Assembly: GCA_010015675.1 (NCBI GenBank)
Contig: ML977014.1
Coordinates: forward strand, 63,086 to 98,694
From: Byssothecium circinans
Taxonomy: Eukaryota; Ascomycota; Dothideomycetes; Pleosporales; Massarinaceae
Direction: 5' to 3'
DNA length: 35,609 nt
Part shown: piece after piece, positions 10,314 through 19,851 of the stretch
Layout: each line of letters starts with the position of its first letter
How positions within the stretch are numbered: position 1 is the first letter of the stretch
Notes under the pieces: generated by a model
Told to the model about the DNA's origin: nothing
Databases searched by the model: none
What the model saw: only the letters and a program-made list of their open reading frames with translations
Program-made: the position numbers and the translations under genes

Positions 10314-11123
10314 TCAATCGCACGAATTTTGTATTACTTTGCTCATGTAGTTGACTATGTCTTGAGCTGAACGGATCTCACCGCGCCAACACCACTCGAT
10401 CACCTCTCCGCAGGGTATCTTCGACACATCCGGGAATGCGTGTGCCTGATACCGTCTCCGCACTTCATCGCTTGGGATTTCCTGATACGGTCGTTCTCCA
10501 GTCAGAATATTGTACATTGTACTTCCAAGGCTGAATAAGTCGTCTTTGATGGTTTGCGGAGAAGTCCAATCGAAGTTGGGAGGTTCAAAGCGTGTCCCAG
10601 GACAAGCCGTTGCTCGCGAACCCCCAAGAGAAGAGCCACCAAAGTCGGTAATTCGGAGGCCAAGGGATGCATCCAGTAAGAAGTTTTTCGGCTCTACATC
10701 GCAGTGCATGACCTCGGTAGAATGAAGCAATTGTAACCCTTCCGCTGCCTCTTTCATCCAACGTAGCCGCTGCGGCATAGTTATTGTGTTGTTGTGTGCG
10801 CTCATATATGCACCGAGATTACCGTTGGGCATGTACTCCAGCATGAGGACGCAGTTGTTGGGATCCCAATGGATCAGTTTCACGAGGCGCGGGTGAGAAG
10901 GGAGCTTGTTGTAGATGGCGGCTTCGATGGTAAGATCTCGACGGCAATAGGCCTCTCGGAGGCCCGGCCACGGTGATTTGACAACAGCATCGGACGACAC
11001 ACGCTCTACAATGCTGGAAACCCCACCGGCGAGGAATTCGCCTTTCCACTTGATGGCAATGTGTTCGACTCGTCCTTCAATCGGGTTTCCTTTGGCGTCT
11101 TTAAGCGGAGTCGAAGAAGACAT
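10314..11123 (-). CDS. Protein kinase-like protein (269 aa, single kinase domain)
   Basis: Single-exon gene whose whole length is one protein-kinase domain, predicted to phosphorylate Ser/Thr. Visible motifs: a degenerate glycine loop (LAGGVSSIVERV, about 31-42), the ATP-anchoring Lys in AVVKSP at 49, the alpha-C Glu near 67, a catalytic loop HCDVEPKNFLL with Asp 142, Lys 146 and Asn 147 (HCD instead of HRD), the metal-binding DFG at 160-162, EPP at 180-182 in place of APE, and the helix-F segment DDLFSLG near 194-200. All catalytic residues are present, so activity is plausible although the glycine loop and HRD Arg are changed. There are no extra domains or membrane segments. Compact kinases of this type are numerous in filamentous ascomycetes; substrates and pathway are unknown. 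Confidence 0.85.
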   Translation of the reverse strand: MSSSTPLKDAKGNPIEGRVEHIAIKWKGEFLAGGVSSIVERVSSDAVVKSPWPGLREAYCRRDLTIEAAIYNKLPSHPRLVKLIHWDPNNCVLMLEYMPNGNLGAYMSAHNNTITMPQRLRWMKEAAEGLQLLHSTEVMHCDVEPKNFLLDASLGLRITDFGGSSLGGSRATACPGTRFEPPNFDWTSPQTIKDDLFSLGSTMYNILTGERPYQEIPSDEVRRRYQAHAFPDVSKIPCGEVIEWCWRGEIRSAQDIVNYMSKVIQNSCD

Positions 11124-12575
11124 AGGGTCGGAGATGAAGACGAAGCCGCAAGTAGTGGTAGAGATAGATATCGTGGTCGGACGCTGTTTACCAGTTTATT
11201 CAGCGCAACTCGTGGGAGTTCTCGGGTTTGGCGTGTATGCACAGACCACAATCTAAGCTTAAAGGGATCTAGTGCAAATGCGAATCACATGACTATCTAT
11301 ATACCTTAGAGGGATCCTACCTCTTAGAATAATCCATTAACAGCTATTTCTCACTTTAAACCTATCTATAGCTGGTTTATTGCTTGTTTATGAGAGGTAT
11401 ACGTGGAGGAATTGAGCTTGAGGGAGGAACGACTCATTAACTGTGTGTTTTGAGAAGGCACGATCCCCGTAAGGTACCTCATGCATACATATGTAGTCTC
11501 TCCGCTACTCACTGTCAGGATACGGTCACAGAGACAATGTAAGCTTTAATGAATAACAACAGTATATCATTCAGTGTATGACAGGACAAATCGCTGCTCG
11601 CCAAGCCTAGCCTCGCAGACGATGTACATATGTATATATACCGGGATCGCATCACGTGACTCAGCCCCCCATGGGCGAGTAGCATCAAACTCCTGACACT
11701 CACGATCTTCTGCAAACTATTCCTCTGGTACTAATACTAAACAGACTCCCTAGAAATGTTGACTTATACTTTTCACTACCCGATCTGGCTTCCGTATCTA
11801 TCTACTCGAGACGCCAATTCTCAAGTCCAAAGGTCCACTGCTACCCTTTGATCACGTTGGCACTTAAGCCGAAATCTGGAGGTAGCTGGCGAAGTCCAGG
11901 ATGACGCACTCTCAAACAAATTTAGCCTTCACTGGTGACTTAAGAATCCTGCCAAAAGCCGACATCTATGTATAAAGTCATGAAACACTCATCCAAGGGC
12001 TGTCGAAACGTGTCACGTTGTCGTGTATTTCTCAAGTTATATTGGCAACGCTATCTTCAGTTGTGAGCTGCTTTTCAGTATCCCCCGTCAGTCAATCTAT
12101 GTGAGCTTCCAATAAGCAACGTGAGTTCGATACTGCCACATAGTTGACGTATTCTTACGACAAAACTTGATCCACCCGAAGTATGTTGATGACAAGAGCT
12201 ACTACAGGTACTGTGGAAGATGGGGATGATTCCTGATTAATTTTGCTCATGCATTGTAAATGGGCAGCCAAAGCCAAATTAAGGTGCCAGATCACTTCTC
12301 TAGCTTCACGAGAGACGATGAGAGTGAAGATGACTGAAGTGTGAGGCCAAGCTCCACAGTCTGAATTCGCCGGATTCCGATTTTAAAAGCATTTGTAGGA
12401 ATGCTCGCTTAGTGAGCGCGCTAAGAAAACTTTTCGCACCTGCTCTTGCCTTGTTGTTTGTCGCGTCGTTCCCTTGCACACCACCACCAACCTCCACCCA
12501 CCCTCCGCCCACCACCCCCCCACCCCCAACGCACCAGCAACCTTTTCGTATATACAATTATAAATAACAATCAAC
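11124..12575. other. Gene-free stretch ending in a C/A-rich promoter tract
   Basis: No coding region is supported in this 1.45-kb gap between the minus-strand kinase and the plus-strand gene at 12576, so it contains both promoters. Bases 12478-12540 form a cytosine-rich, G-poor tract (repeated CCACC and a run of C) immediately before the start codon at 12576, as often seen in promoters and 5' UTRs of well-expressed fungal genes. An antisense open frame at 12306-12557 reads that tract as poly-Gly and is rejected. Confidence 0.5.
12478..12540 (+). promoter_or_regulatory. Cytosine-rich tract upstream of start codon
   Basis: A 60-bp stretch made almost only of C and A with some T, ending about 36 bp before the ATG at 12576. 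Such C- or CT-rich tracts are common near transcription starts of filamentous fungi. The role is inferred from position only. Confidence 0.4.
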
Positions 12576-13561
12576 ATGAAGTAAGTCACAATCTAATGTG
12601 AAGCCGCTGCGGTGTTGCTTGGGTGCGATCTAAGCATTTTGTAAGAGCTCATTAACATTAAACAGGAAGAGCGGCAAGGCCGCCAAAGAGAAGGCCGCTT
12701 CCGCTGCCGTAGCGGAAGCAGCCATAGAAGAAACTGTCGTCGACGCACCTTTCGATACACCTGTCGAGACTGCCGTCGACCCACTTGGCGACACTCGTGC
12801 CGAGATGCTTCCTGTCCCGTCAAAGCCTGGTATGTACTATGTGACCTTGAGCTCCTCTTGAGTCCTTCTATATTCTTGTTCAGCCAAACTGACTCGTGGG
12901 TTATGTAGACGAAACTCCCGACGTGCCCGTGGCACAGCCTGCCGAAGAGCCTGTCATGGACTTGTCGAGGATCCTGGACTTGGTCGTCCTCCACAGCCGC
13001 GAAGACGAGCCGAGGCGCCCGCCGCCGTTGCCGTTTGCCGCATTCAAGCAGGAATACCTTTCCCATTGGAAAGCGGTGCCGCAAGCGACTGCCGAGCAGA
13101 AGGCCTTCAAGTCGAGGCTCAAGTGGGCGTTTGATGCTGTTGCCGCATATGTCACATGGGGTGACTACATGAGCGAGAAGCTTGATGCCTCCATTGCCGA
13201 TTCGGAGAAAGCATTGGCGCTCTTCCGGGACTTTGTCCGTCGAGCAGCTGCCAAGGTAGAGGAAGATGGTGAGAAGATCAATGCCGAGTGGAAGAAACTC
13301 GTGGCCGCGAAAGAGCGGTGGAAGACGGAGAAGGAATGTGAGCGCCTTGACGTTCGATTTGCCGCACTTCATGAGGTCTTTCGCCTGATGGTATATTCGG
13401 AGCCACGTGTCGGTGTTGGCTTATTCTACACCCACCAGCCGACTGGAGAGCCTATGCCGAATTGGCAACACCCATACTTCCTGGGTATGTCGTTTGGCAT
13501 CTACCTCAATGCCACCAAGGTGCTCGCGCCTTGTGCACGACCCGCGTGTGAGTCATTTTGA
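12576..13561 (+). CDS. Hypothetical protein, three exons (273 aa), possibly truncated
   Basis: Exons 12576-12580, 12666-12829 and 12909-13561; the introns of 85 and 79 bp have GTAAGT and GTATGT donors and AACAG and TGTAG acceptors and keep frame. The first exon is only five bases (ATG plus AA). The product starts with a Lys/Ala-rich tail (MKKSGKAAKEKAA), then an acidic, Pro-rich disordered stretch to about residue 85. A folded, helix-rich part follows (FAAFKQEYLSHWKAV ... LFRDFVRRAAAKVEEDGEKI), then an aromatic C-terminal segment (MPNWQHPYFLGMSFGIYLN). I do not recognise the family. The end is uncertain. GTGAGT at 13548 is a good donor; splicing to 13603 ends the protein after two more residues, and a longer intron could lead to the open stretch at 14314-14669. 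A RIP-like AT-rich block begins just downstream, so an insertion may have cut the gene. Confidence 0.65.
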
Positions 13562-13603
13562 GAACCAAGATACATTCAAGAAGCTACTTTAGCACTTACG
13601 CAG

Positions 13604-14313
13604 CATTCTAATAATAATTTTTGGGTCTAGTTCTGCTATTTCCTAGGTGTTCTTCCTTCTAGCTGCGAGCAGCGCGTTTAGTTAATTAGGAAGGGCTAAG
13701 TTGCTGCTTATCTTAAAGAATATAGTAAGGTAATTTAAGTACACCTACTTATAAGAGCTAGGTTAAATAAATAACGTAGGTAAATTATAGATACTACTAA
13801 CTAGCTTCCTAATCTACTCTCTCTTACGTTTAATAAATATGGTCTCTTTAAGTATTACTATTTAGATTAGTAATATATTATATAGTAGTAGTAAGAGTCC
13901 TTACTTTTAATGAACTTAGTAATAACTAGGTCTATCTACCTAAGTAGCTTAATATTACTATTAGATTTATAGGATATATTATAGAGCTTTTACTTAAAAT
14001 CTAAAAGTTCTTTCTTTATTACTAGAGAAAAAGGCTAGATATTTATAAAGTAGCTATACTTAGAATAAGAAATAAGTATAGCTAAAGGATTCTTTATATT
14101 AATAAGAGAAGCTATAATAAGAGTATATAAGGTATAGATAAAGAAGAAAGAAGAAAGATAAGTAAGAGCTTAAATTTATACCTAGTATATAACCTTAACT
14201 AAGTAAATATATAAAAGGTATAGCAAGCATATAAAAAGCATAGTAAGCATATAAAAAGTATAGCAAGCATGTAAAAAATATATACCTAGAGGATTTATCT
14301 TATATAAAGTAAG
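13604..14313. mobile_element. AT-rich, RIP-like decayed repeat insert
   Basis: About 700 bp of extreme AT content with sharp edges against GC-rich coding-like sequence on both sides. From about 13690 to 14215 the dinucleotides CA and TG are almost absent while TA is very frequent. That is the signature left when repeat-induced point mutation converts CpA to TpA in duplicated DNA. A tandem repeat of three 20-bp units lies at its right end. No open frame, terminal repeat or target duplication was identified, so the element class is unknown. A natural AT-rich isochore is possible, but the small size and sharp borders favour an old insertion. Confidence 0.6.
14218..14277. repeat. Three 20-bp tandem units in AT-rich block
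   Basis: Three consecutive units at 14218-14237, 14238-14257 and 14258-14277 share the pattern GYATAGYAAGCATRTAAAAA and differ at three positions, all of transition type (C/T or A/G). The pattern fits short-range duplication followed by C-to-T type mutation. Confidence 0.85.
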
Positions 14314-14669
14314 ATATTAGTAATAACTGCTACAAACTTAGCCCTCCTGGCCCTCTATCCACTCGCGATGGCTACAACTCCAATGCCACCAACCAATTAC
14401 ACCACCATGACAGCCCATGGTGCAAAGCCGATACACGGCCTCCTGTCGATCCGTACAGCCTACAGTACCCAGGCCATGACAGTGTGCTGCCGAGCGAGTC
14501 TTGGTGGGCTGGCATTCGTGACGCCTTAGACGACTTCGACCCGATGCCGAAACTGAGGAAGATGCGGAGGAGTCTGCCGGACAATAATTGGAATGGGAAC
14601 GTTCCTCCGGCTTGGATGAGCCAACTTGAGGCCTTGCCCTCTTGGTTCCATCCGGGGCCGAAAGAATAG
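14314..14669 (+). pseudogene. Coding-like stretch, possible 3' half of the 12576 gene
   Basis: An open frame on the plus strand runs from just after a TAA at 14310 to a TAG at 14667-14669, about 118 codons, without an early ATG. Codon choice and composition are protein-like: Pro/His/Asp-rich at first, then a helical and aromatic part (SESWWAGIRDALDDFDPM, PAWMSQLEALPSWFHPG). It is on the same strand as the unrecognised gene ending at 13561, and only the AT-rich block separates them. A splice from the GTGAGT donor at 13548 to an acceptor ending at 14313 would join both halves in frame through a 766-bp intron, far longer than any other intron here. Alternatively it is an orphaned 3' end cut off by an insertion. 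Both readings are inference. Confidence 0.4.
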
Positions 14670-14683
14670 CTTGACCTGGGCAA

Positions 14684-14940
14684 ATCGCCATCAGGGTGAT
14701 TGGGTCCTGCCTGTCGCCAATCTGATGATGGGTTTTTATGACCTCGGGCATCGCCATTTGGGTGATTTGCTCCTGCCCTCGCCAATCTGGGGATGGGGTT
14801 TTTATGGCCTCGGGCATCGCCATATGGGTGATTGCCTCCTGCCCTCGCCAATCTGGTGATGGGTTTTTATAACTTCGATCACATCGCCATCTGGGTGATG
14901 TGAGAAACACCGTACGCGTCGCCAACTTTGGTGATGCGCT
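14684..14940. repeat. 66-bp tandem array with internal small inverted repeats
   Basis: Three full units begin at 14684, 14750 and 14816 (66, 66 and 67 bp) and a partial, diverged fourth begins at 14883. Each unit contains two short dyads of the form CGCCA-N-GGTGA, one inside ATCGCCATNNGGGTGAT and one inside TCGCCAATCTGGTGATGGG, then GGGTTTTTATGRCCTCGGGC. Eight such dyads are countable. The last two are the longest: CACATCGCCATCTGGGTGATGTG and one around GCGTCGCCAACTTTGGTGATGC. The arms pair with G-T/G-U positions. Because 66 is a multiple of three, both strands stay open and give repetitive peptides; I treat the array as non-coding. Confidence 0.8.
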
Positions 14941-16767
14941 CACCACGCTTCGCTCACAGTAGATATGTATCAATGGAAGGCCTTCCTATATAAATTTCAC
15001 CGTCCCTCTTTCGTAACTGTGCAGGCCAAAAGGTGAATGCTTCTCCATAAGCTCTAGCTTTCTACAACAAAGTTGAAAGCTCGCTAGATGTTTACCATCC
15101 GGAGCCGTATTTCCAAATACCACACCGACACACACAAATGGCAATAGCACTAGCCTTTACAGTATGGTTGATATGTTTAATAGAAATGCTACCACAAAAA
15201 TCCTCTAAGAGATACATAGGTGTTAGTACTTCACTAAGGCAATAAGCTCTTACAGCCTTGTAGTTTCTAGGATGTGGTTTGGGGAGAGGTCCATGTGATC
15301 GTCTATTTATATTGGAAATAAACAGAGAATCGTGGACGTGTTGTGGCGGAGAACGTACCATACCCAAACCTTTGAACGTACACTGACTTTACGGTATCTC
15401 ACGGCGATGAACACTCACTCCCGAGCCACCTAATCTTTCCGACAACGACATTACCTTCAAAGGATTTTTGAGAGGAAGGACGTCATCTCCCACAAGAACT
15501 ATCCTTAGTATGATCCCTGTGTTGCGATCGACACTGTCCAAGTACTATCGCTGAATTACCCCGGCTATTCAAGACACCCTCTTCTGATATGATTGATGGT
15601 GACCTAATTTCAACCCATCTTTTTAAAAACTAACTGTGTGTCGAAAGTCCGGCCACGATTTCCAGTTTCTGTAACGAGCAGCCCTCTAGACTGTATTGCA
15701 GGTATTTGATTCTCACGACTGTGGTTGCCCAGCAACACTGCAGGAGTGAGATGAAGAATGGTGGTATCTTAAGTCTTTGGAAATGCTAACTTCTAGTAAT
15801 CCAGATCTCATTGAAGTCAGTTTCGCGGGAATGACATCCCCGTCCAATGGCCTTCTTCATACTGCTCATGGGAGGGACTGTGTGGTAGTGAATAATCGCC
15901 TGGTTATGTTACCCACACATCCCAGTTCCCATACGCTATCCCACGCAACGTCCAGTGGATTGAAACTCCCCTCGACGAGTTTTGCTGGCTTTACGCTCGC
16001 AAGCTTCAGATACCAGAGTTGGGATTTTGGCAGGACATTCATGATCACAACAAAGGGCGTAGCCAACCTGGGACCAGGCTCCATGGGAATTTACGGCTAT
16101 GTGAGCTTGCCGGTATATCTTTGATGCAATTGGTATACACGTTTCCATGGATACTGACTCAGAGTGGAGCTCCTTTCTCCCTCTACAGCGGTGTGAAGCA
16201 TATCAAGATGGTGCTGCTAATGATGTGCAAGTAGAGGCCACCTTTCCTCCTGGATCTATTGGCCGATGGGGAATGGGGGGGGGTTCATGGTTTGGTAGAG
16301 AATGAATGATTCGCGCCTAACAGCGTACATGAATGTGTCCACGTCTTCGTCCCAATGGTGAAGAGCAACGGTGCATAGCCACGTACCTCAACCCTTAAAA
16401 GCCCCTTCTAGAGTTCATAAGTCGTGAAATATCGCCGTATTTTCCGTTTGAGACTGTATACATCATCTCCCGATGACATGACATCGATGTTTGGTAGGGT
16501 TCCCGAGGTCCCCCATGATTGGGCAGATAAGCGAGATCAACCCCTGTCGCAGATCCCCCAGATCCGACTCTGACGCAACGATCGATGACAGCTGCAAGTC
16601 AGGGACCGTCCACGGCGACGAGTCAAGCACCACGATGACGAAGGTACCACTGCCTAGGGGCCCTCGTGCCATGCATACGGTTCCTTTCCCAACAACGTCT
16701 ACCCCATTGTCAAAACCCTGGCAGCGTTTTACACAGTTTCCAATCCTCTGCTTGAGGGGTTTCAACA
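14941..16767. other. Long stretch without a supported gene
   Basis: A small inverted repeat (CTAGCTTTC ... GAAAGCTCGCTAG) lies near 15055-15090. Around 15777-16234 two overlapping plus-strand frames (115 codons from 15777, and 113 open codons at 15896-16234) and a minus-strand frame are open together. The second plus frame has somewhat protein-like words (RNVQWIETPLDEFCWLYARK), but nothing was recognised, so no gene is called. A run of nine G lies near 16276-16284. Bases 16463-16767 form the promoter of the MFS gene at 16768. Confidence 0.45.
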
Positions 16768-18296
16768 ATGGCCCGCGACGGTGAGGAACGGAGACCATTG
16801 CTGGGACAGCATTGGAGTGAATATGAAGATACGAGACAGGTACATTTCCACAACTGAATTAAAGAACGGCACTAACAGAAATGCAACCAGCTCCTCAAAC
16901 TCTCAAACTACGAAAAGCAAGATTCTCGAGCATGGCCGCGATGGAGAAAACTCGTAAACATCTTCGTTATAGCCATGATGAGCAGTACTCCCCTCCTTCC
17001 AAACAGCTCCCTCCTCTTTCGAAACTATGCTAACCCGCCAACCCAGTCATTAGCCCTCTGGCCTCGTCCATGTTCACCCCCGGCATCTCCCAAATAGCCA
17101 CCGACCTCCGCACCACTCCCACCGCCGTAATTGGCACCACAACCTCCTTCGTCGTCTTCCTCGGCATCGGGCCCCTGATCCTAGCCCCCCTCAGCGAAAC
17201 ATTCGGTCAGCGCCCTTTATATCTCAGCTGCTTTACCATCTTCGCTCTCCTGCAGATCCCCACCGCGTTAGCGCCGAACATCGAATCTCTTATCCACGTA
17301 CGGAGCTTCGCAGGCTTTTTCGGAAGCGTGGGGATCGCGAATGGCGGCGGTACGATAAGCGACATGTTCATTCCCGAGGAACGAGCAGGCGTGTTTGGAT
17401 GGTATCTCCTCGGGCCTTTACTAGGACTGACTCTAGGACCCCTATTCGGCGGGATAATCGTGCAGAGGTTAGGTTGGCGATGGATATTCTGGATCTTAAT
17501 CGTGGTATGCAGCATCAACACCCTAGCAGGATACTTCTTCCTCCGCGAAACCACGAACCGCGATTCAGACGCTACAAACTACCGCTTCGAAGGCGAGGTC
17601 ACTAGATCCCTGAAGAGAAAGATCTTGACGAGTCTCTCCCGTCCTCCCAAAATGTTTACTCAGCCGATTGTAGCGACCATTGCGATGTACCAAGCCCTCC
17701 TCTTCGCAACCACGTATTCCATCTACACAAACATGCAGAACATATACCAAGGCCTCTATGGCTTCGACACGGAAAAAGTTGGCCTTCTCTACCTCGGTCT
17801 GGGGCTGGGGAAATTGCTTGCGGTCTGGTTCCTGGTTCCTAGGATCGACGATGTGTATAAACGGCTCACGTAGAAACATGGAAAGAAAACGTTGCCAGAG
17901 TACAGACTCCCTGCCCGTCTCACTGTTTCTCTTTGCGTGGGCTGTTGAGTTTTCGCGTCCATCGTTCCTGCATTCTTGTTCGGCGTCGGGATGGTTATGA
18001 TACTCAACCGTACACAAAACTACTGTATCGATTCTTTTGAAACGTACGCAGCGTCGGCTATTGCGGCAGGAACGGTGTTTCGGAGTCTGGTGGGCGGCGT
18101 GGTGCCGCTTTTTGCGCCCATGTTGTTTGAACGGTTGGGGTATGGATGGGGGATTAGCGTGTTTGCTTTTGTGGGTGTTGTGTTGGCTCCTGCGCCGGTG
18201 TTGTTTTATGTGTTTTGGGGGAGGATCAGGGAGACTTATGCTGTTGAGCTGTGGATGGGATGGGTTGAGGTAGGGGGGATGTGTATACAGATATAG
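16768..18296 (+). pseudogene. DHA1-type MFS transporter, frame broken in last third
   Basis: A 12-helix drug:H+ antiporter-1 type efflux transporter of about 470 residues. Start at 16768 (TTCAACAATGGCC). Exons 16768-16839, 16891-16984 and 17047 onward; introns of 51 and 62 bp contain CTAAC branch sites and the joins are in frame (TRQ-LLKLSNYEK; AMM-S-IISPLASSMF). The first six helices are sound, with the motif-A region SETFGQRPLYL and the GLTLGPLFGGII segment. After VYKRLT a TAG at 17871-17873 interrupts the frame. Between about 17920 and 17960 the expected helix (SLFLFAWAVE) is found one frame over, and a second in-frame stop, TGA 17946-17948, lies there. From VPAFLFGVGMVMI on, the original frame resumes and continues to the stop at 18294-18296. 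This looks like several indels plus nonsense change. Convergent with the FAD monooxygenase, 150 bp apart. Confidence 0.85.
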
Positions 18297-18447
18297 CTTT
18301 GTGTGTCCATGGTCGAAGGGGAGATGCATGGGATAAATTTATAGAGAGCGATTGTATGCGACGTGATAACTTCACGAACCCGAACCCCTTTGGGTATCTC
18401 CCGACTCTTCCCCTGGGTTCCTTTCCCTCTGCGTCTTTCCCACTCTC

Positions 18448-19851
18448 TTACCCTTCCCTCTTCAACCCCTTAGCAAACACCGGACTCTGTCGAACCTTCT
18501 CCCAATCATGAAGCATCCTAGTATTCTCCGTACTCTCTCTGACCTCCTGCCCCGCCCTCTCAATCATCTCGTCCTCAAACACCGTCATCAACTCCGCCTG
18601 TTCCCCACCATCCCTAATCTTGATCAGCGCATCACGCAATAGACCAGCATCAGTAATCGAATGATTCAGCCCCTGACCCCGTTGATACGTCATAGGATGG
18701 CACGCATCACCCACCAACGTTACTCTGCCCCCCTGATTATCCCACCTCATGCCCTCCCTCCCCGGATCCCAATCCGTAAGCCCCATATACCACGCCCTCG
18801 CATCATCAGGCGCCCATTCCAACGCGCTCTTCCACGGATCGCAGAACCCCTTGGCGAACTCCTTTTGCTGCGCGACGCGCTGCGCATCAGTCCAGTGCTT
18901 TGTCGCTTCCTGTTCTTCGAGGCTAGTGGCCCAGGAGATGTAGAAGAAGAAGGTCCAGGACGACGGATCGGAAGAGGAAGCGTCGTGCATGCCGAAGAAG
19001 GCGAACTTGTTGGTGGGGTGTGCCGAGGCGATGAAGAGCGGGTGAAAGGAGCGCAGGAACAGGGCTTGAGGGGCGGTGAACTGGGATTGGATAAATGTTG
19101 CGGCGTAGGGGAGGCGGGTGACGGAACCCTTTTGCGGACCGAGGAGGAGGCGCCGGGTTGTGGAGCGGGCGCCATCGGCACCTACAAGCAAGTTTCCTGT
19201 TGCGGAGGTGCCGTCTTCGAAGTGTGCGGTGATCGTTTTTCCGTCGGGAGAGGGGGTGAAGTTTGTGAGTCGCTTGTTGTACTGCACGTTGAGGTTCTGG
19301 GAGAGTAGGTTCCGCAGTTTACCGCGTCGGAGACGATAGAAGTGAGACGCAGGAATAGAGAGCACGGGTACTCCCGTGTCGCCTTTCAGGAAAGGTAAGA
19401 AGTCGGTTTCTTTAGTGGGTTCGTGGGGATCAACTTGAATGGACTGTATCTTGGACCACCATTCATCTGGCATCAAACTTTTCAGCACCGGGGCACCCCA
19501 GTGGAGGCCCATGTTCCAGTCGCGTTCTTGGGCATCCTGTGGGCGGCGCTCGAAGACTGTGCATTTGATTCCTGCCTGAGGTCCGTGAGCAACAATTGGT
19601 GAAGAGAGGACGGGAGGTTGCCCATGTGAACGCCATTGCATACCTTTCGAAGACCCTGAGCGAGCGCGAGTCCAGTGCTTCCTGCAGGTTGTCAGTCCTA
19701 ACTCAAAGGAAAAGAGTTCAGCACCATCCATACCAGAGCCAATGACGAGGACCTGCAATTCACCATCCATCCCCCCTCCATTCGATACCCCGGTCCCACT
19801 CAACATGCCGTTCCTATTCGCAATGCTAGAACCACTCCCAGTATCGACCAT
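18448..19851 (-). CDS. FAD-dependent monooxygenase (PHBH/salicylate-hydroxylase fold)
   Basis: Flavoprotein hydroxylase of the p-hydroxybenzoate hydroxylase fold, using FAD and NAD(P)H; the substrate is not predictable. Three exons on the minus strand: 19851-19734, a 38-nt micro-exon 19681-19644, and 19575-18448; introns of 52 and 68 bp. Splicing restores the dinucleotide-binding motif VLVIGSGSTGLALAQGL (GxGxxG at about 38-43) followed by AGIKCTVFERR. The DG motif (LLVGADGARSTTRRLL) and the second FAD motif (VGDACHPMTYQRGQGLN, near 340-356) are intact. The product is about 427 residues, normal for the family. The unspliced sequence is also open throughout, so gene callers may miss the introns. 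Divergent from the LaeA-like methyltransferase (485 bp between starts), suggesting shared regulation. Confidence 0.9.
   Translation of the reverse strand: MVDTGSGSSIANRNGMLSGTGVSNGGGMDGELQVLVIGSGMDGAELFSFELGLTTCRKHWTRARSGSSKGMQWRSHGQPPVLSSPIVAHGPQAGIKCTVFERRPQDAQERDWNMGLHWGAPVLKSLMPDEWWSKIQSIQVDPHEPTKETDFLPFLKGDTGVPVLSIPASHFYRLRRGKLRNLLSQNLNVQYNKRLTNFTPSPDGKTITAHFEDGTSATGNLLVGADGARSTTRRLLLGPQKGSVTRLPYAATFIQSQFTAPQALFLRSFHPLFIASAHPTNKFAFFGMHDASSSDPSSWTFFFYISWATSLEEQEATKHWTDAQRVAQQKEFAKGFCDPWKSALEWAPDDARAWYMGLTDWDPGREGMRWDNQGGRVTLVGDACHPMTYQRGQGLNHSITDAGLLRDALIKIRDGGEQAELMTVFEDEMIERAGQEVRESTENTRMLHDWEKVRQSPVFAKGLKREG

Noticed and set aside
12306..12557. Minus-strand Gly/Val-rich frame
   Set aside because: It is the antisense reading of the C-rich promoter tract before the gene at 12576.
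12593..13372. 259-codon minus-strand frame
   Set aside because: Antisense to the three-exon gene at 12576, whose splice sites and composition fit better; this frame is Arg/Ser/Leu-rich without structure.
14626..14859. Plus-strand frame with repeated GHRH and LLPSPIW peptides
   Set aside because: Also a by-product of the 66-bp array; it overlaps the stop of the preferred frame and has no supported start.
14338..14973. Minus-strand 211-codon frame with a repeated peptide around DWRGQE
   Set aside because: The repetition follows from the 66-bp tandem units, which keep every frame open; the rest is antisense to the better plus-strand coding-like stretch.
17565..18329. 254-codon minus-strand frame rich in His and Arg
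   Set aside because: It is antisense to the conserved MFS transporter helices, which explain the sequence.
18661..19308. 215-codon plus-strand frame
   Set aside because: Antisense to the FAD monooxygenase with its intact FAD motifs.
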